Positions 1 through 11,405 of a stretch of DNA of 64,000 nucleotides are shown piece after piece (within the stretch, counting starts at the first letter, position 1; the number at the start of each line of letters is the position of its first letter). Source of the stretch: Lineus longissimus (lineage: Eukaryota > Nemertea > Pilidiophora > Heteronemertea > Lineidae). Location: positions 19,408,599 to 19,472,598 of the forward strand of contig NC_088309.1 of assembly GCF_910592395.1 (NCBI RefSeq), given 5' to 3'. Both the position numbers and the translations under genes were made by a program. The notes under the pieces are model-generated. The model saw nothing but the letters and a program-made list of their open reading frames with translations, made no database searches and was not told the origin of the DNA.

Positions 1-2430
1 GACAGGTGGTTGTTCTCTTAACAAGGGCGAGATGTACTGGATGAAGGGTTGGTTATTCAAAGTACCTCAGAGGACAGTAGGATGTTCTCCAAGGCCTCAA
101 AAGACAGAAGGTTGTCCTCTAGGATAGGGCTGATATTTACTGGATCAAGGAAAGGCTGTTCAGGATGTCTCAAAAGACAGTAGGGTGTTCTTTTGCAAAG
201 GTGAGATGTACAGCTTGAAGGGAAGGTTATTCAGGGTGTCTCAAAAGACCGTAGGTTGTCCTCTGAAGGGCGAGATGCACTGCAGAAGAATGGGCTGGTT
301 GTTTAGAGTGCCTCAAAAGGACAGTAGGTTGATCTCGGACAAGGGCGAGATGCAATGGGTGAACGGCTGGCATTTCAGTGTGTCTCAAGGAACAGTAGGT
401 TGTACTCCAACAAGGGCGTGATGTACTTGATGAAGGGCAGGTTATTCAGGGTGTCTCAAAAGACCGTAGGTTGTCCTCGAAAGGGCCAGATGCAATGCAG
501 AAAGGGCTGGTTGTTTAGTGTGCCTCAAAAGGACAGTAGGTTGATCTCGGACAAGGGCGAGATGCACTGGGTGAACGGCTGGCTATTCAGTGTTTCTCAA
601 AGAACAGTGGGTTGTTCTCCAACAAGGGCGAGATGTACTTGGTGAATAACTGACAGTACAGTGCATCTCACAGGACAGTAGGTTGTTCTCCAACAAGGGC
701 GTGATGTACTTGGTGAAGGGCTGATAGTTCAGTGCGTCTCACAGGACAGTAGGTTGATCTCCAACAAGGGCGAGATGTATTTGATGAAGAGTTGGCAGTT
801 CAGGGTGTCTCAAAAGACAGGTGGTTGTTCTCTTAACAAGGGCGAGATGTACTGGATGAAGGGTTGGTTATTCAAAGTACCTCAGAGGACAGTAGGATGT
901 TCTCCAAGGCCTCAAAAGACAGAAGGTTGTCCTCTAGGATAGGGCTGATATGTACTGGATCAAGGAAAGGCTGTTCAGGATATCTCAAAAGGCAGTAGGT
1001 TGTTCTTCTGCAAGGGTGAGATGTACAGTTTGAAGGGCTGGTTATTCAGGGTGTCTCAAAATACCGTAGGTTGTCCTCGAAAGGGCGAGATGCACTGCAG
1101 AAGAATGGGCTGGTTGTTTAGAGTGCCTCAAAAGGACAGCAGGTTGATCTCGGACAAGGGCGAGATGCACTGGGTGAACGGCTGGCATTTCAGTGTGTCT
1201 CAAAGAACAGTAGGTTGTATTCCAACAAGGGCCTGATATACTTGGTGAAGGGCTGACAGTTCAGTGCGTCTCACAGGACAGTAGGTTGTTCTCCACCAAG
1301 GGCGAGATGTACTTGATGAAGAGTTGCCAGTTTAGGGTGTCTCAAAAGACAGGTGGTTGTTCACTTAACAAGGGCGTGATGTTCTTGGTGAAGGGTTGGT
1401 TATTCAAGATCACTCAGAGGACAGTAGGATGTTCTCCAAGACCTCAAAAGACAGAAGGTTGTCCTCTAGGATAGGGAAAGGCTGTTTAGGATGTCTCAAA
1501 AGACAGTAGGCTGTTTTTCTGCAAGGGTGAGATGTACAGTTTGAAGGGCATGTTATTCAGGGTGTCTCAAAATACCGTAGGTTGTCCTCGAAAGGGCGAG
1601 ATGCACTGAAGAAGAATGGGCTGGTTGTTTAGAGTGCCTCAAAAGGACAGTAGGTTGATCTCGGACAAGGGCGAGATGTACTGGGTGAACGGCTGACAGT
1701 TCAGTGTGTCCCAAAGAACAGTAGGTTGTATTCTAACAAGGGCCTGATGTGCTTGGTGAAGGGCTGACAGTTCAGTGCGTCTCACAGGACAGCAGGTTGT
1801 TCTCCAACAAGGGCGAGATGTACTTGATGAAGGGCAGGTTATTCAGGGTGTCTCAAAATACCGTAGGTTGTCCTCGAAAGGGCCAGATGCAATGCGGAAT
1901 GCAAGGGCTGGTTGTTTAGTGTGCCTCAAAAGGACAGTAGGTTGATCTCTAGGATAGGGCTGATATGTACTGGATCAAGGAATGGCTATTCAGTGTCTCA
2001 AAGGACAGTAGGTTGTACTCCAACAAGGGCGAGATGTATTTGGTGAAGGGCTGACAGTTCAGTGCATCTCACAGGACAGTAGGTTGTTCTCCAACAAGGG
2101 CGAGATGTACTTGATGAAGAGTTGGCAGTTCAGGGTGTCTCAAAAGACAGGTGGTTGTTCTCTTAACAAGGGCGAGATGTACTGGATGAAGGGTTGGTTA
2201 TTCAAGGCACCTCCGAGGACAGTAGGATGTTCTCCAAGGCCTCAAAAGACAGAAGGTTGTCCTCTAGGATAGGGCTGATATGTACTGGATCAAGGAATGG
2301 CTGTTCAGGATATCTCAAAAGACAGTAGGTTGTTCTTCTGCAAGGGTGAGATGTAGTTTGAAGGGCTGGCTATTCAGGGTGTCTCGAAAGAAAGGAGGTT
2401 GTCCTCGCACAAGGGCGAGACACACAAAGA
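1..2430 (+). repeat. 71-72 bp satellite array with higher-order structure
   Basis: About 34 diverged head-to-tail copies of a 71-72 bp unit. Each contains variants of GTGTCTCAAAAGACAGTAGG, then a GTTCTCCAACAAGGGCGAGA-like stretch, then GATGTACTTGATGAAGGG and a TTATTCAG-like end. The unit is close to 24 codons, so short open frames recur (peptide theme KGEMYLMKGWLFRVSQKTVG), but stops interrupt every few units and no splice structure is visible, so I do not call a gene. Larger blocks recur: position 1 matches 816, and the open frame at 185 matches that at 1000, an 815 bp period. Related blocks begin near 1348 and 2146. The array continues off the left edge. Confidence 0.95.
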
Positions 2431-2690
2431 TGGGTAAAGCCAGGATGATCATGAAGAGCTAAAAATCTGTCTATGCAGGAGAGATGGGTACAGCCAGATT
2501 GATCATGAAGAGCTAAAGATCTGTCTTTGCAGGAGAGGCGTGGGCACAGCCAGACTGATCACAAAGAGCTACAGATCTCTCTTTGAAAGGAGAGAGACTG
2601 AACATGGAGAACTAAAAATCTCTCTTTGCAGGAGAGACATGGGCACAGCCAGACTGATCACGGAGAGCTAAAAATATGTAATTGGACTTG
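2431..2690 (+). repeat. About 60 bp minisatellite, second family
   Basis: About four copies of a unit containing AAGAGCTAAAAATCTGTCT, TTTGCAGGAGAGA and a CACAGCCAGACTGATCA-like stretch. It abuts the satellite directly and is partly similar to the array that follows, as if one graded into the other. No coding potential seen. Confidence 0.85.
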
Positions 2691-3000
2691 GGATATGGAC
2701 ACAACCAGACATATTACCATTAGCTCTAGATATGTCCTTGCAGATAGGACATGGGCACAACCAGACAGATTACCATTAGCTCTAAATATGTCCTTGTAGA
2801 TAGGACATGGGCACAACCAGACAGATTACCATTAGCTCCAAATATGTCCTAGCAGATAGGACATGGGCACAACCAGACAGATTACCATTAGCTCTAGATA
2901 TGTCCTAGCGGATAGGACATGGGCACAACCAGACAGATTACCATTTGCTCTAAATATGTCCTTGCAGGTAGGACATGGGCACAACCAGACAGATTACCAG
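2691..3000 (+). repeat. About 57 bp minisatellite, third family
   Basis: Five well-conserved copies of a unit containing GATAGGACATGGGCACAACC and AGACAGATTACCATTAGCTC. It is followed by a run of G residues near 3048-3058. No coding potential seen. Confidence 0.9.
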
Positions 3001-3952
3001 TCTTTACAGTAAAAACAGAGGCGCAGCAAGACATATAACTGGGGCAAGGGGGGGGGGGGTTGTCAAGATGGTAGCTTAACACCAGCATTACAGTAAAATA
3101 CCACCACTACATGTGTATTATTATAAACAAAGACGGATACATAACTTGAATCATTTTGATTTCATTATATTGTATACTTTGTATTTTGCATTGTGACCAA
3201 CTTACAACAGACTGCAACTTGTTCAGTCAAGAGTTCTAGCACATATCGCCACAAAATTTTTGTTTCAACGTAAAATCATACACAAAATAATTTGTAGTTC
3301 ATACCCCATTACTTCGAATTCTTAATCTTATGAAAACTTTGGAATGAACATGCTATCAGCACGGACCTATATACAAATACATTTGCTGGGAATGCTCCTC
3401 TTTATATTGCTGACTTCAATCACTTGTTGGGGAGAGGAGAACAAAAATTAGAATTGAAAAGTGTTTGAGCGGTTTTAACAAATGCTTACACTGGCAATCA
3501 AAGAAGTCTTGTCTCAATAATAATTTACCTTGACGATAGTCAGTTTTCAATTCAACACTAAATATATGATTATAATAAAAGCACCATAGCTATATTGGTA
3601 GAATCAAGAATTAATAAAGACTAGTCTTTATTAATTCTTGGTAGAATCAAGTCTTTCTTACAAACACTCGACAGGACAAAATAAATACTCCCTCTCTAAG
3701 GAATCAAGAAACTCGAATTAAATTTCCGGATTAACTTGCATCTGGTTTCACATGCGCATAAGTACCTTAGTTAGCTGTTATGCTCTTCAAGACATCCCTA
3801 GAATGATACACATGAGTTCTGCTATTTCCGCAAATCACTTTTAGTTTCGGTTGTTATAATTTGATTTGGAGAAGTAGTTTAGTATCAGTGTGCAGAGTTA
3901 TCTCCAAAACTAAAGTCTACATCAATAATTGATAGGCACATATTCTGTTTTC
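3001..3952. other. Non-coding stretch downstream of COMMD10
   Basis: AT-rich DNA with no recognisable exon. It must hold the COMMD10 3' UTR and polyadenylation site. TTTATT (a minus-strand AATAAA) occurs within the palindrome near 3626, but no site could be assigned. Confidence 0.5.
3605..3640. repeat. Perfect 36 bp palindrome
   Basis: The left half is CAAGAATTAATAAAGACT and the right half is its exact reverse complement, with no spacer. The core AATAAAGACTAG matches the terminal inverted repeat of a 98 bp MITE-like element at 49654-49751. An imperfect relative (ATAAAGACGAGTCTTTATTA) lies near 26522. Confidence 0.95.
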
Positions 3953-6900
3953 CTAGCTCAAGTTATCAATCTGTGTTTGAATAGTCTCTAATTGATTGTA
4001 AAAGGCGTATAGTTCATCGTGGCTGAATTCCATTCGAATTTTCTCCTTTTCCTGAAAGAGAGATTCAACGTTTGATTAGAAAAGCCACTGACAACAGACA
4101 ACATATTGTAGCTTTACTACAAGAGGGCTCATGGAGGTATGACCAGAAAGGTGTTTTCACATATGGCCCTCTTGTGGCAAGAAATGAAGTTGGATTGAAA
4201 TCCAAAAGGCGTTAGGATCTAATACATTGAACAGACTGGGAGGAGATATCACTTTTGGACAGACTAACACACGGAACGACTGACACTCATACTGGCAGCA
4301 GACAATAATAATTATTATTTAATCAAAGTGAATAACTCTGAATGCAGTGGTCTCGAAATTATTTCAATCCCCTTTTTTGTTGGACAGGCTTATGCACACA
4401 CCATCTCAAAATGAATACATTGAATACAGTATTCTCAATGAAATTTTCTCTTAGAGGGATGATTTTTCATTAAAATCACTGGTGGGAATACATAATCAGA
4501 ATTTTAAGAGTGGATAGTGCCTTCTTTTTTGTAATGGGACAGGAGAACACTGGAATACCTACTCCTGATCTGTCATCTCTTACTCCTAATTCAAACTGGG
4601 CATTTGGCAGCTTCAGCCTGGACTTGGAAGCCTGTGCCATTTGTAGATTCAATCTCCAGTTGATATCTTCCAGCTGAACAAGATAAAAAGGAAAGAAACA
4701 ATGAGAGATAAGCAAGAAATGGACGCAGTGACAACCAGTACATACTATTTCAATAATCGAAGGTAGACTAATGGTGCAGCAAAACTACCCCAGCAATAAT
4801 GGGGTGAAAACACATGGCAAGGGCGTGAAAATCTTTTATCAACAGCAAAAGTGCTCGAGAAAATATGTTCGGAGAAAACAAAAAACTTTACAAAGATGGT
4901 TGGGACAAAATCAAGGTTTTATGACAATGCATTAGCCATTTTCCTTTGGAGGACTTCACAAAAATTGCTTTGAAATCTATTTTGAATCCCATTTTTGCCA
5001 AACCGACTGGTAAGACACTCTGATATGGTGTTCATCAGGCTTATCATGGCATAATCTGAAAGTGGATAGAAAGTGACATAATTCTTTCTTGTCAATGGTT
5101 GCTCAATACTACCTAGGGATGGCGAGTTAATACCTGATTTGGTGTGATGGATCAGATATGCCCCCAACTTGAGAAAATCCTTGTTTAAATCTACTTACTT
5201 GTTTTGGTGCTACTGTTCTCTGTCTTAGTTTTTCAATAATCCCTTTGGCATTTGTACTCCAGGCTTCTACAATGGCTTGAATCTGGAATATGAGAATTAC
5301 TTTAATATACCATACTGACTTCAAAGCTTGAGAAAGGTCACAATACAGACTCAAAGGTTAATAAAACATGGTAGTCAACTCCATACAGTTCTACAGTTGA
5401 TTGAATCTGGAATATTCAGAATAACTTCAATGAACAATATTGACTAAATGAACATGTTTGACTTCAAAGCTTGAATGAACAATACTGTCTCAAAAGCAAT
5501 CAAAACTTTGTTTGATGAGGAAATTTTTATCACACATCTACTCTGTGACATAAAGCTTTCAAAAATCTTCCATCCATGCTTTCAACGCCCCCCAACATGG
5601 AATGCTTTGAACATGAACATACCTTGGACTCTGATAATTCCAGTTCTTTTAACTGTTGTGATAATACAGCAGGCTTAGCAGTGTGATAGGCAGCCTGGAA
5701 CAGAGAAGGACATGAGATAACAGAGATATTCAGATTTTGATTCGAGACCTTTTTTCTCTCCTCATTGACATCATCGTTTTGTGGTCAAGGTGATTGTTCT
5801 TTTGTTTTTAGGCATGCCAGACATCGAAGACATACTGTTGCACAATACTATCTTCAAAATGCCAAACGTGTTCTCCATCTTGAACCAGAATATCAACTGT
5901 AAGACAGAGCAAGGGTTAATGGCCCCAATGGACCAGTCGCAGGTGAAAAGTGAACTATCAGGGCCAGACTAACCTTGCCCTTTTTCTTAGTTCACTCAAC
6001 CCCTAGAAGAAACACAACACTATCCTGGATTCATTTGCCTGGTAAAGAGGATATTCTTTGCAACTATTCTCTCATATTCAAACTTCCTTTTCCAAAATCA
6101 TCAGATAGTTGTGCCATTATTTCTTTATGTTCATAGTTACCTGATGAAGGAAAAATTCCAGTGTTTCTATGACTAGTCCCAATTCTTGGCTTCCGAGCCC
6201 AAAGGCTAATTGGAGCTTCTCCTCTTCTTCTTCACTGAATGCATGTTCATCCTGAAAGTGAAATACAAAGTAATCTTATGGTTTAAAAAAACCCAAGGAT
6301 TTTTAATTTATACAAGTACATGTGCTATCAAGAAAGCAAAGAGGGCATCTTAGGTCTAAGTATCGGCCTTCTGATCCAAAAATCATGGGTGCAAAAACTC
6401 ACACTGACATTTTATGACTGTGATCTTGGGCAAGCCACATCACTTTTATTGCCATATTCAATGACACTTAAAAGAAAGACTTCTTAATGTTGTGTGCCTA
6501 CACGAACAAAGAACCCTAGCAACTGAAGTGAAAATCATGTGATCAATGGGCTAAAAATATCCTCACCTTCAGATGGAATTTTTGTAATATTCTCGAGATA
6601 ATACGTGGGAACTTAGCATCATCAAGACTGTTGATCAGCGTCACAGCCTTCTTGATACTGGAAGTAGAATAAGGTCACATCTATTCTAAATCGGTAAATA
6701 TCAATAACTGAATTACTACATTAGATATACAGCATTGAAGGCCAAAAAACACAACCAATATTATGAACACCCCGACTGTCACAGTACACAGACAGTGACG
6801 TCAGTGCCAATAACACGAGATTCTGCAACGGTTAACATATCAACGGTATTGTGCGAGGCCTGGCATTTTGGGACACCCTGTCTTTTTTCCATTTTTTGAG

Positions 6901-7589
6901 ATTGGGGTTCATCGGAAAAGGGCCAATTGCTTCGTCCAGAAAAGTGCACCTATTGAATTGACACCATTAACGTATAAACCATATACAAGTGTACATAATT
7001 TATTAGTTTTAACAATATCGAAAGTAAGAATCACGAGAAAATCGCATTTTATCGACACAAACCTGGAAGTGACTGTGAACATCAACGCCATGTTTATTTT
7101 TGAGGTCACGATCGGCTCCACCAATCAAAAACGCGTAATTTGGTTTGCTCCGTACAACAAAGATGGCTGCGACCATGAAATCACTTCCCTGCAACTTTTT
7201 GTGTGTTTTTACCGTAGTTTTCTTCAAATAAAACCCATATGATGTGAAAAGATTGAGTTGGTAAGTAAGAGAACACTGTATACTAACTAACTGTACCCAA
7301 GAATGTCATTGACACATCATGTACATTTGTCATTTTCAATATTTCATCATCATCATCTTCTTATGCATGCAATGCAACACAGCCTGTGCTTACATCAATA
7401 CAATACATGTTTACACTCGGCCTGTACACACTAGCTCTGGTGACACAGTCACAGTGTCAGTGAAGCATCAGCGCCAGTTTTCGAGTTGTGACATCTACTC
7501 AAGACATACAACATAACAACACACACGTTGTCGCTATTACCCGTTCATGATACTCACCAGTTCGTTACGAGTATGTTGCGTTCGTTCAT
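3953..7589 (-). CDS. COMMD10: COMM domain-containing protein 10, complete, 7 coding exons
   Basis: COMMD10 is a subunit of the Commander (CCC) complex, which acts with retriever in endosomal recycling and is linked to NF-kB and ubiquitin ligase control. Minus-strand exons in transcript order: 7589-7558, 6657-6567, 6251-6141, 5694-5623, 5282-5199, 4673-4563, 4051-3953. They sum to 600 nt, or 199 aa plus stop; the human protein is 202 aa. Matches run along the whole length: [20 protein letters not shown], the acidic [45 protein letters not shown], then the C-terminal COMM domain (about residues 131-199) with [15 protein letters not shown] and [17 protein letters not shown]. All introns are GT-AG. 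The first exon gives only 10 residues ([10 protein letters not shown]). It was chosen because it has a GTGAGT donor, the right phase and the expected length; it is the least certain part. Confidence 0.96.
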
Positions 7590-7747
7590 CCTGCTGATTG
7601 AGATGATGAGATGAGGTGACATCGTCAAATTGAAAAATAATGAAACAAACAAACAAAACAAGCTAAATTTCTCCTGATGTTTATCTTTCAGATGCTAGTT
7701 TATAAGTGAAACTTCGACAAGATTCCTCTACTACTGCAAGTGCAAGG
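7590..7747. promoter_or_regulatory. Putative bidirectional promoter between COMMD10 and GPN2
   Basis: The two start codons are divergent and only 158 bp apart, so transcription of both genes must begin in or near this stretch. A TTTATCTTTCAG motif ending at 7691 looks like a splice acceptor, so GPN2 may have a 5' UTR intron with its start site further left. No TATA box is evident. Confidence 0.6.
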
Positions 7748-9184
7748 ATGACTCTGTTTGGCCAAGTCGTAATCGGTCCTCCGGGCTCTGGAAAAACAAC
7801 ATATTGCACTGCCATGAAGCAGTTCTTCTCAACACTTGGTAGGAAGGTTGCCGTTATCAACATGGATCCCGCCAATGATACGCTTCCGTACGAATGTGCC
7901 ATAGACATCTCGGTTCTCATCACTCTCAGCGACGTCATGGACAATTTAAAACTTGGCCCAAATGGCGGACTGATCTACTGTATGGAATATTTGGAGAAGA
8001 ACTTGGACTGGCTGAAGGAAAAGATTGACAAATTGAAAGATCATTACCTCCTCTTTGACTTCCCAGGTCAGGTGGAACTATACACTCATCACGAGTCTGT
8101 GAAAAATATCGTTCAGAAGATGATAAAGTGGGACTTCCGATTAGCCGCTGTTCATCTTGTTGATTCACACTACTGTAGTGACCCTTCAAAATTCATCGCC
8201 ATTCTTCTCACCTCTTTATCTACCATGTTACAAGTGGCTTTGCCGCATGTAAATGTGTTATCTAAAGCAGACTTAATTGAAAAGTACGGCAAACTTTCAT
8301 TCAATTTGGATTTCTTCACGGAAGTATTAGATTTGGACTTCCTCTTGAACCATCTTCAGGTAAGCTTCCCTCCTTGATGGTAACAATTGAAGGGTCTTTT
8401 CAGAACATGGATGAAATCAATAACGATTAGTAAATGCTTCTCTTACACACTTTCTGTACAGTTCCACTAGGCCTTTCTGTACAAAACTGAAGTAAGTGCT
8501 TCATAGGGCAAATTGGGTTTGGTGTGTTGTTCCAAGTTATACCTAAAAACCACTGGAACCTATTCCAGCATCTGACAGGCACTTGATTTACTTATTGCAT
8601 TCCTTGTTCATTTCAGGATGATCCATTCTTTTCCAAGTTTAAGAAGTTGAATGAAGCCATTTGTGGTGTGATTGAAGATTACAGCTTAGTGTCTTTCATC
8701 GCCTTAGACATAGAGGTAATTTCCTTTTTATTTCTATTTAAAGGGAGACGATAGACCGAAGCCAGGAAGGTCAGATTAACTTGCATAAAGTCGCCAATAG
8801 CAGTCTCTGATCTCCCAGTACATCAAACATAAGATGAGACAGCCAGCATTTGGGTTAAAAAGATGAAAAATTTAGAGGCTGATGTATTAGCTTTTAGACT
8901 TATACCATCTTTCTTGTTCTGAATAAAACTGTTAATGGGGTCTTCTATACTTTTTTCAGGACAAGGAAAGTGTGTTACGCATCGTGAAAACAGTGGACCA
9001 GGCTAACGGTTACATGTTCAATGACCTCGAGGAACGTAACTTACAGACTTTGATGTCTTGTGCTGTAGGAACGTCGGAATTCGAATACGACAAGATTCGT
9101 AATATTCAGGAAAAATACATGAGTAGTGAAGACAATGAACCTACAGGAGGTTCGGATAAAGATGACCAGATGGTGATGGACTGA
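7748..9184 (+). CDS. GPN2: GPN-loop GTPase 2, complete, 3 coding exons
   Basis: GPN2 belongs to the GPN-loop GTPases, cytosolic factors needed for assembly and nuclear import of RNA polymerase II and III. Exons are 7748-8359, 8617-8715 and 8960-9184, all with GT-AG introns in phase 0. They total 936 nt, or 311 aa (human 310). Visible motifs: P-loop GPPGSGKT at residues 10-17; the family-defining GPN loop within [16 protein letters not shown] (GPN at 70-72); a G3-like DFPGQ at 104-108; and the G4-like SKAD at 172-175. The tail DQANGYMF, then NIQEKYMSS, is also typical. I chose the ATG at 7748 (AGGATGACT context); the frame is open for 14 codons upstream but only from a GTG. GPN2, rather than GPN1 or GPN3, is supported by [14 protein letters not shown] and the length. 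Confidence 0.97.
8736..8815 (-). mobile_element. Fragment of the TTAA-flanked MITE family in GPN2 intron 2
   Basis: TTTAAAGGGAGACGATAG followed by GTCGCCAATAGCAGTCTCT matches, in inverse orientation, the right part of the fuller element at 11162-11405. Only one end is recognisable. Confidence 0.6.
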
Positions 9185-9419
9185 TGAAATGTGTAAATTT
9201 CAGTTTTCCGACAACATGCATTTAACCATGAAATGTTTGTGAAACTAAAAGTTGGTAATTTTTTTGCTTACAGTACATGTTATCAGTGATGCATTTAAGA
9301 TGGCAGAATCTCAGATGTCCTGCACTTAAAAACAATCCTGGGATGAAAAAAAGAAAACATTGTACTCCTAATGCATCCAGCTGAATAATTAGTGTAATAG
9401 ATTTTTGGATGGAATTCTG

Positions 9420-9425
9420 AATAAA
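9420..9425 (+). terminator. Polyadenylation signal of GPN2
   Basis: AATAAA lies about 235 bp after the GPN2 stop codon. A second AATAAA at 9486-9491 is an alternative. The 3' UTR is AT-rich and has no other feature. Confidence 0.65.
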
Positions 9426-9634
9426 TATGTATATCTATTCAAAATGACAACAATAGTAGTTCTTGTGTCTGTAGATGGACTATATAATAAAATCTACCGG
9501 TAAGACCTGTCTCACATACAGTCACCTTTAGAAGCAACACAGATACATGATGAATGCTCATACCAGTGCCTGTCTCCGACTGCTCAAACTAGAGCCCGTC
9601 GCAGACTCCCCGACTGGAGTCCGTCTCCTGGTGC

Positions 9635-9725
9635 AATCAAAACTTCGACACCATTAGCCTCGGAGGTCCTGGGTTTGATTCCCAGTCTGTCCCAGCTCAG
9701 GTGCACCCTGTGAAACCCCAGCTTT
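9635..9725 (+). mobile_element. tRNA-derived SINE fragment
   Basis: GGGTTTGATTCCCAG resembles a polymerase III B box and follows a degenerate CACCATTAGCCTCGGAGG anticodon-arm-like stretch. The same arrangement occurs on the minus strand near 16145-16240. No intact cloverleaf can be drawn, so this is not a tRNA gene. Confidence 0.6.
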
Positions 9726-10121
9726 CAGGTTATGAGCCCAATTCACAATAGTAGTGATCGCCATTGTACAGGTGCCGAATTATCTTCCAAAAGCCCTCTA
9801 TTGTCAAAATTTAGTACTGAGGGCAGTAGTATTGCTTTCACCTTTATACAAGTAAGGAGCAAAATACAATAAAATATAATTTTAATCAATACACATAACT
9901 CTTTATTGATATTGTCTTTAAAGTGATGTACACTTCTATATATTTAATCCAATGTTATTTACAAAAATTAGATTGAACGATACTGCTTGATTCACCACAA
10001 GGGCAGGCTTGCACAATTACTACCAGTAGATATGAACTGAGACAATTTCTGCAAGGTAATACTAACAATCCGGCACTAATGATAATTGAACAGTACCTAC
10101 TTAGGGCACTACAGATATACA

Positions 10122-10186
10122 TCAAAAAATGTGCACAAATATAATAGAATGTTTGTGCGCATTTTTAGATACATCCGAGCATTGTC
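10122..10186. repeat. Short inverted repeat able to form a 20-25 bp hairpin
   Basis: AAAAAATGTGCACAAATAT and TGTTTGTGCGCATTTTT pair with wobbles around a loop of about 10 nt. It could be a small MITE or a microRNA-like hairpin; sequence alone cannot decide. Confidence 0.5.
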
Positions 10187-10486
10187 CTCTAAACAGAAAT
10201 TAGTGCCAGCTCAAGACACTCCTCTTTTGTTGTGGAACTTTTATTACTGCTGACAGCAAGTCCTAACTTTAGCTACATCTTTGGTCACAGATTGATTAAC
10301 ACCGCACCAAAATTGTGACCAGGAGGGTCGAGTTAAATGTTGGTGTAAAGTAATTGCCCCAGCTGTGGCCTTTGGGTTGACGTTTAGCTCCTCTCAAGCT
10401 TAATTCGACTAACTGTGTATATTTTAATATATCTCAGCCCGCACCCCGCAACTATAGAAACAGCGAAACTGATTGCAGATAAACAA

Positions 10487-10533
10487 GTTACCATGGTAAC
10501 TTAGAACGTAAACACACTGGTAACCATGGTAAC
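10487..10533. promoter_or_regulatory. Two RFX X-box palindromes
   Basis: GTTACCATGGTAAC (10487-10500) is a perfect 14 bp palindrome and GTAACCATGGTAAC (10520-10533) is a near-identical second copy 19 bp on. Both fit the RFX X-box pattern GTNRCC, short spacer, RGYAAC. They lie in intergenic DNA, not at a mapped promoter, so function is inferred from the motif only. Confidence 0.55.
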
Positions 10534-11161
10534 ATAGGAGATGCAGATAAACATAAACAAAACATCAATGAAATAAGAAAACATGAACGGAGTATTCTTA
10601 CTGAAGACCGAGTCTGAAAATGTGGCAATTTACACGTTTGTTCAGTTTTACATACAGTCCTGGTCAAAATTGACATACTGTCTACTTTGCATAAGATGCG
10701 CACAACTCTGGTGTCACCTAAGCTAGCTGCATGCAGCAACTGTGATCAGGACTGCAAGAAGCAGTACCAGAATTTATTAGTTTGCAAAATTGGCACCCAT
10801 ATAATCTTGACTACAAGCAATAATAGGAGTTTGTTCAGAACAGCAATTTCACATTCTTGGCTTGGCGTTGAATTGACTGCTCTTGCTTCACCAACAGCCA
10901 ACTTAGCACTTATATTTTTTAACTGACTTTAATTGACTTCATTCCTAACTTAACAAACTTGACAACATGATCAAACATAAATAACACAGACAAGGCACTA
11001 TGTAGTACACCTCGCTATATCTCACCCCTCTAGGCTTTGAACCAGCAGTGACGGCTAACAGAAATAGCGCAATCTTGCACGGACTTCTACTCGTTTGAGA
11101 CTTGGAGGAAACATGAACCAAGTCAAGGACAGGACAAAGAAGCACTGTAAACTTAAAGATA

Positions 11162-11405
11162 TTAAAGGCAGACTATAGGCAGAAGCAGGCGATCAAACTG
11201 GTCATCTTTGGGCGACCAATATACGTGCATTTAGGGTACTGGGTAGGCTCTTGATATATTATGGTAGTGTTTGATTCAGCAATCAAAATATTCCTCGTCC
11301 AACCGCAAACAGTTTTGATGTACTGTGAGATAGGAGAGACCCCTATTGGCAACTTCATGTGACTGAATTTGACCAACTCCACTCCAGCCTATAGTCTCCC
11401 TTTAA
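11162..11405. mobile_element. 244 bp MITE with TTAA ends (piggyBac-like)
   Basis: The left end TTAAAGGCAGACTATAGGC and the reverse complement of the right end, TTAAAGGGAGACTATAGGC, differ at one position. TTAA at both ends fits the target site used by piggyBac-type transposases. It has no coding capacity. Fragments of the same family occur at 8736-8815 and 38873-38948. Confidence 0.8.

Noticed and set aside
185-2462. Series of 60-96 codon plus-strand frames with a repeating KGEMY...RVSQKTVGC peptide
   Set aside because: The frames follow the 72 bp satellite monomer, break at nearly every variant unit, and have no start context, splice logic or recognised domain. The simplest reading is non-coding satellite.
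6868-7242. 124-codon plus-strand frame inside the first COMMD10 intron
   Set aside because: Starts without context, shows no domain, and both strands are open here, as expected for low-complexity AT-rich DNA.
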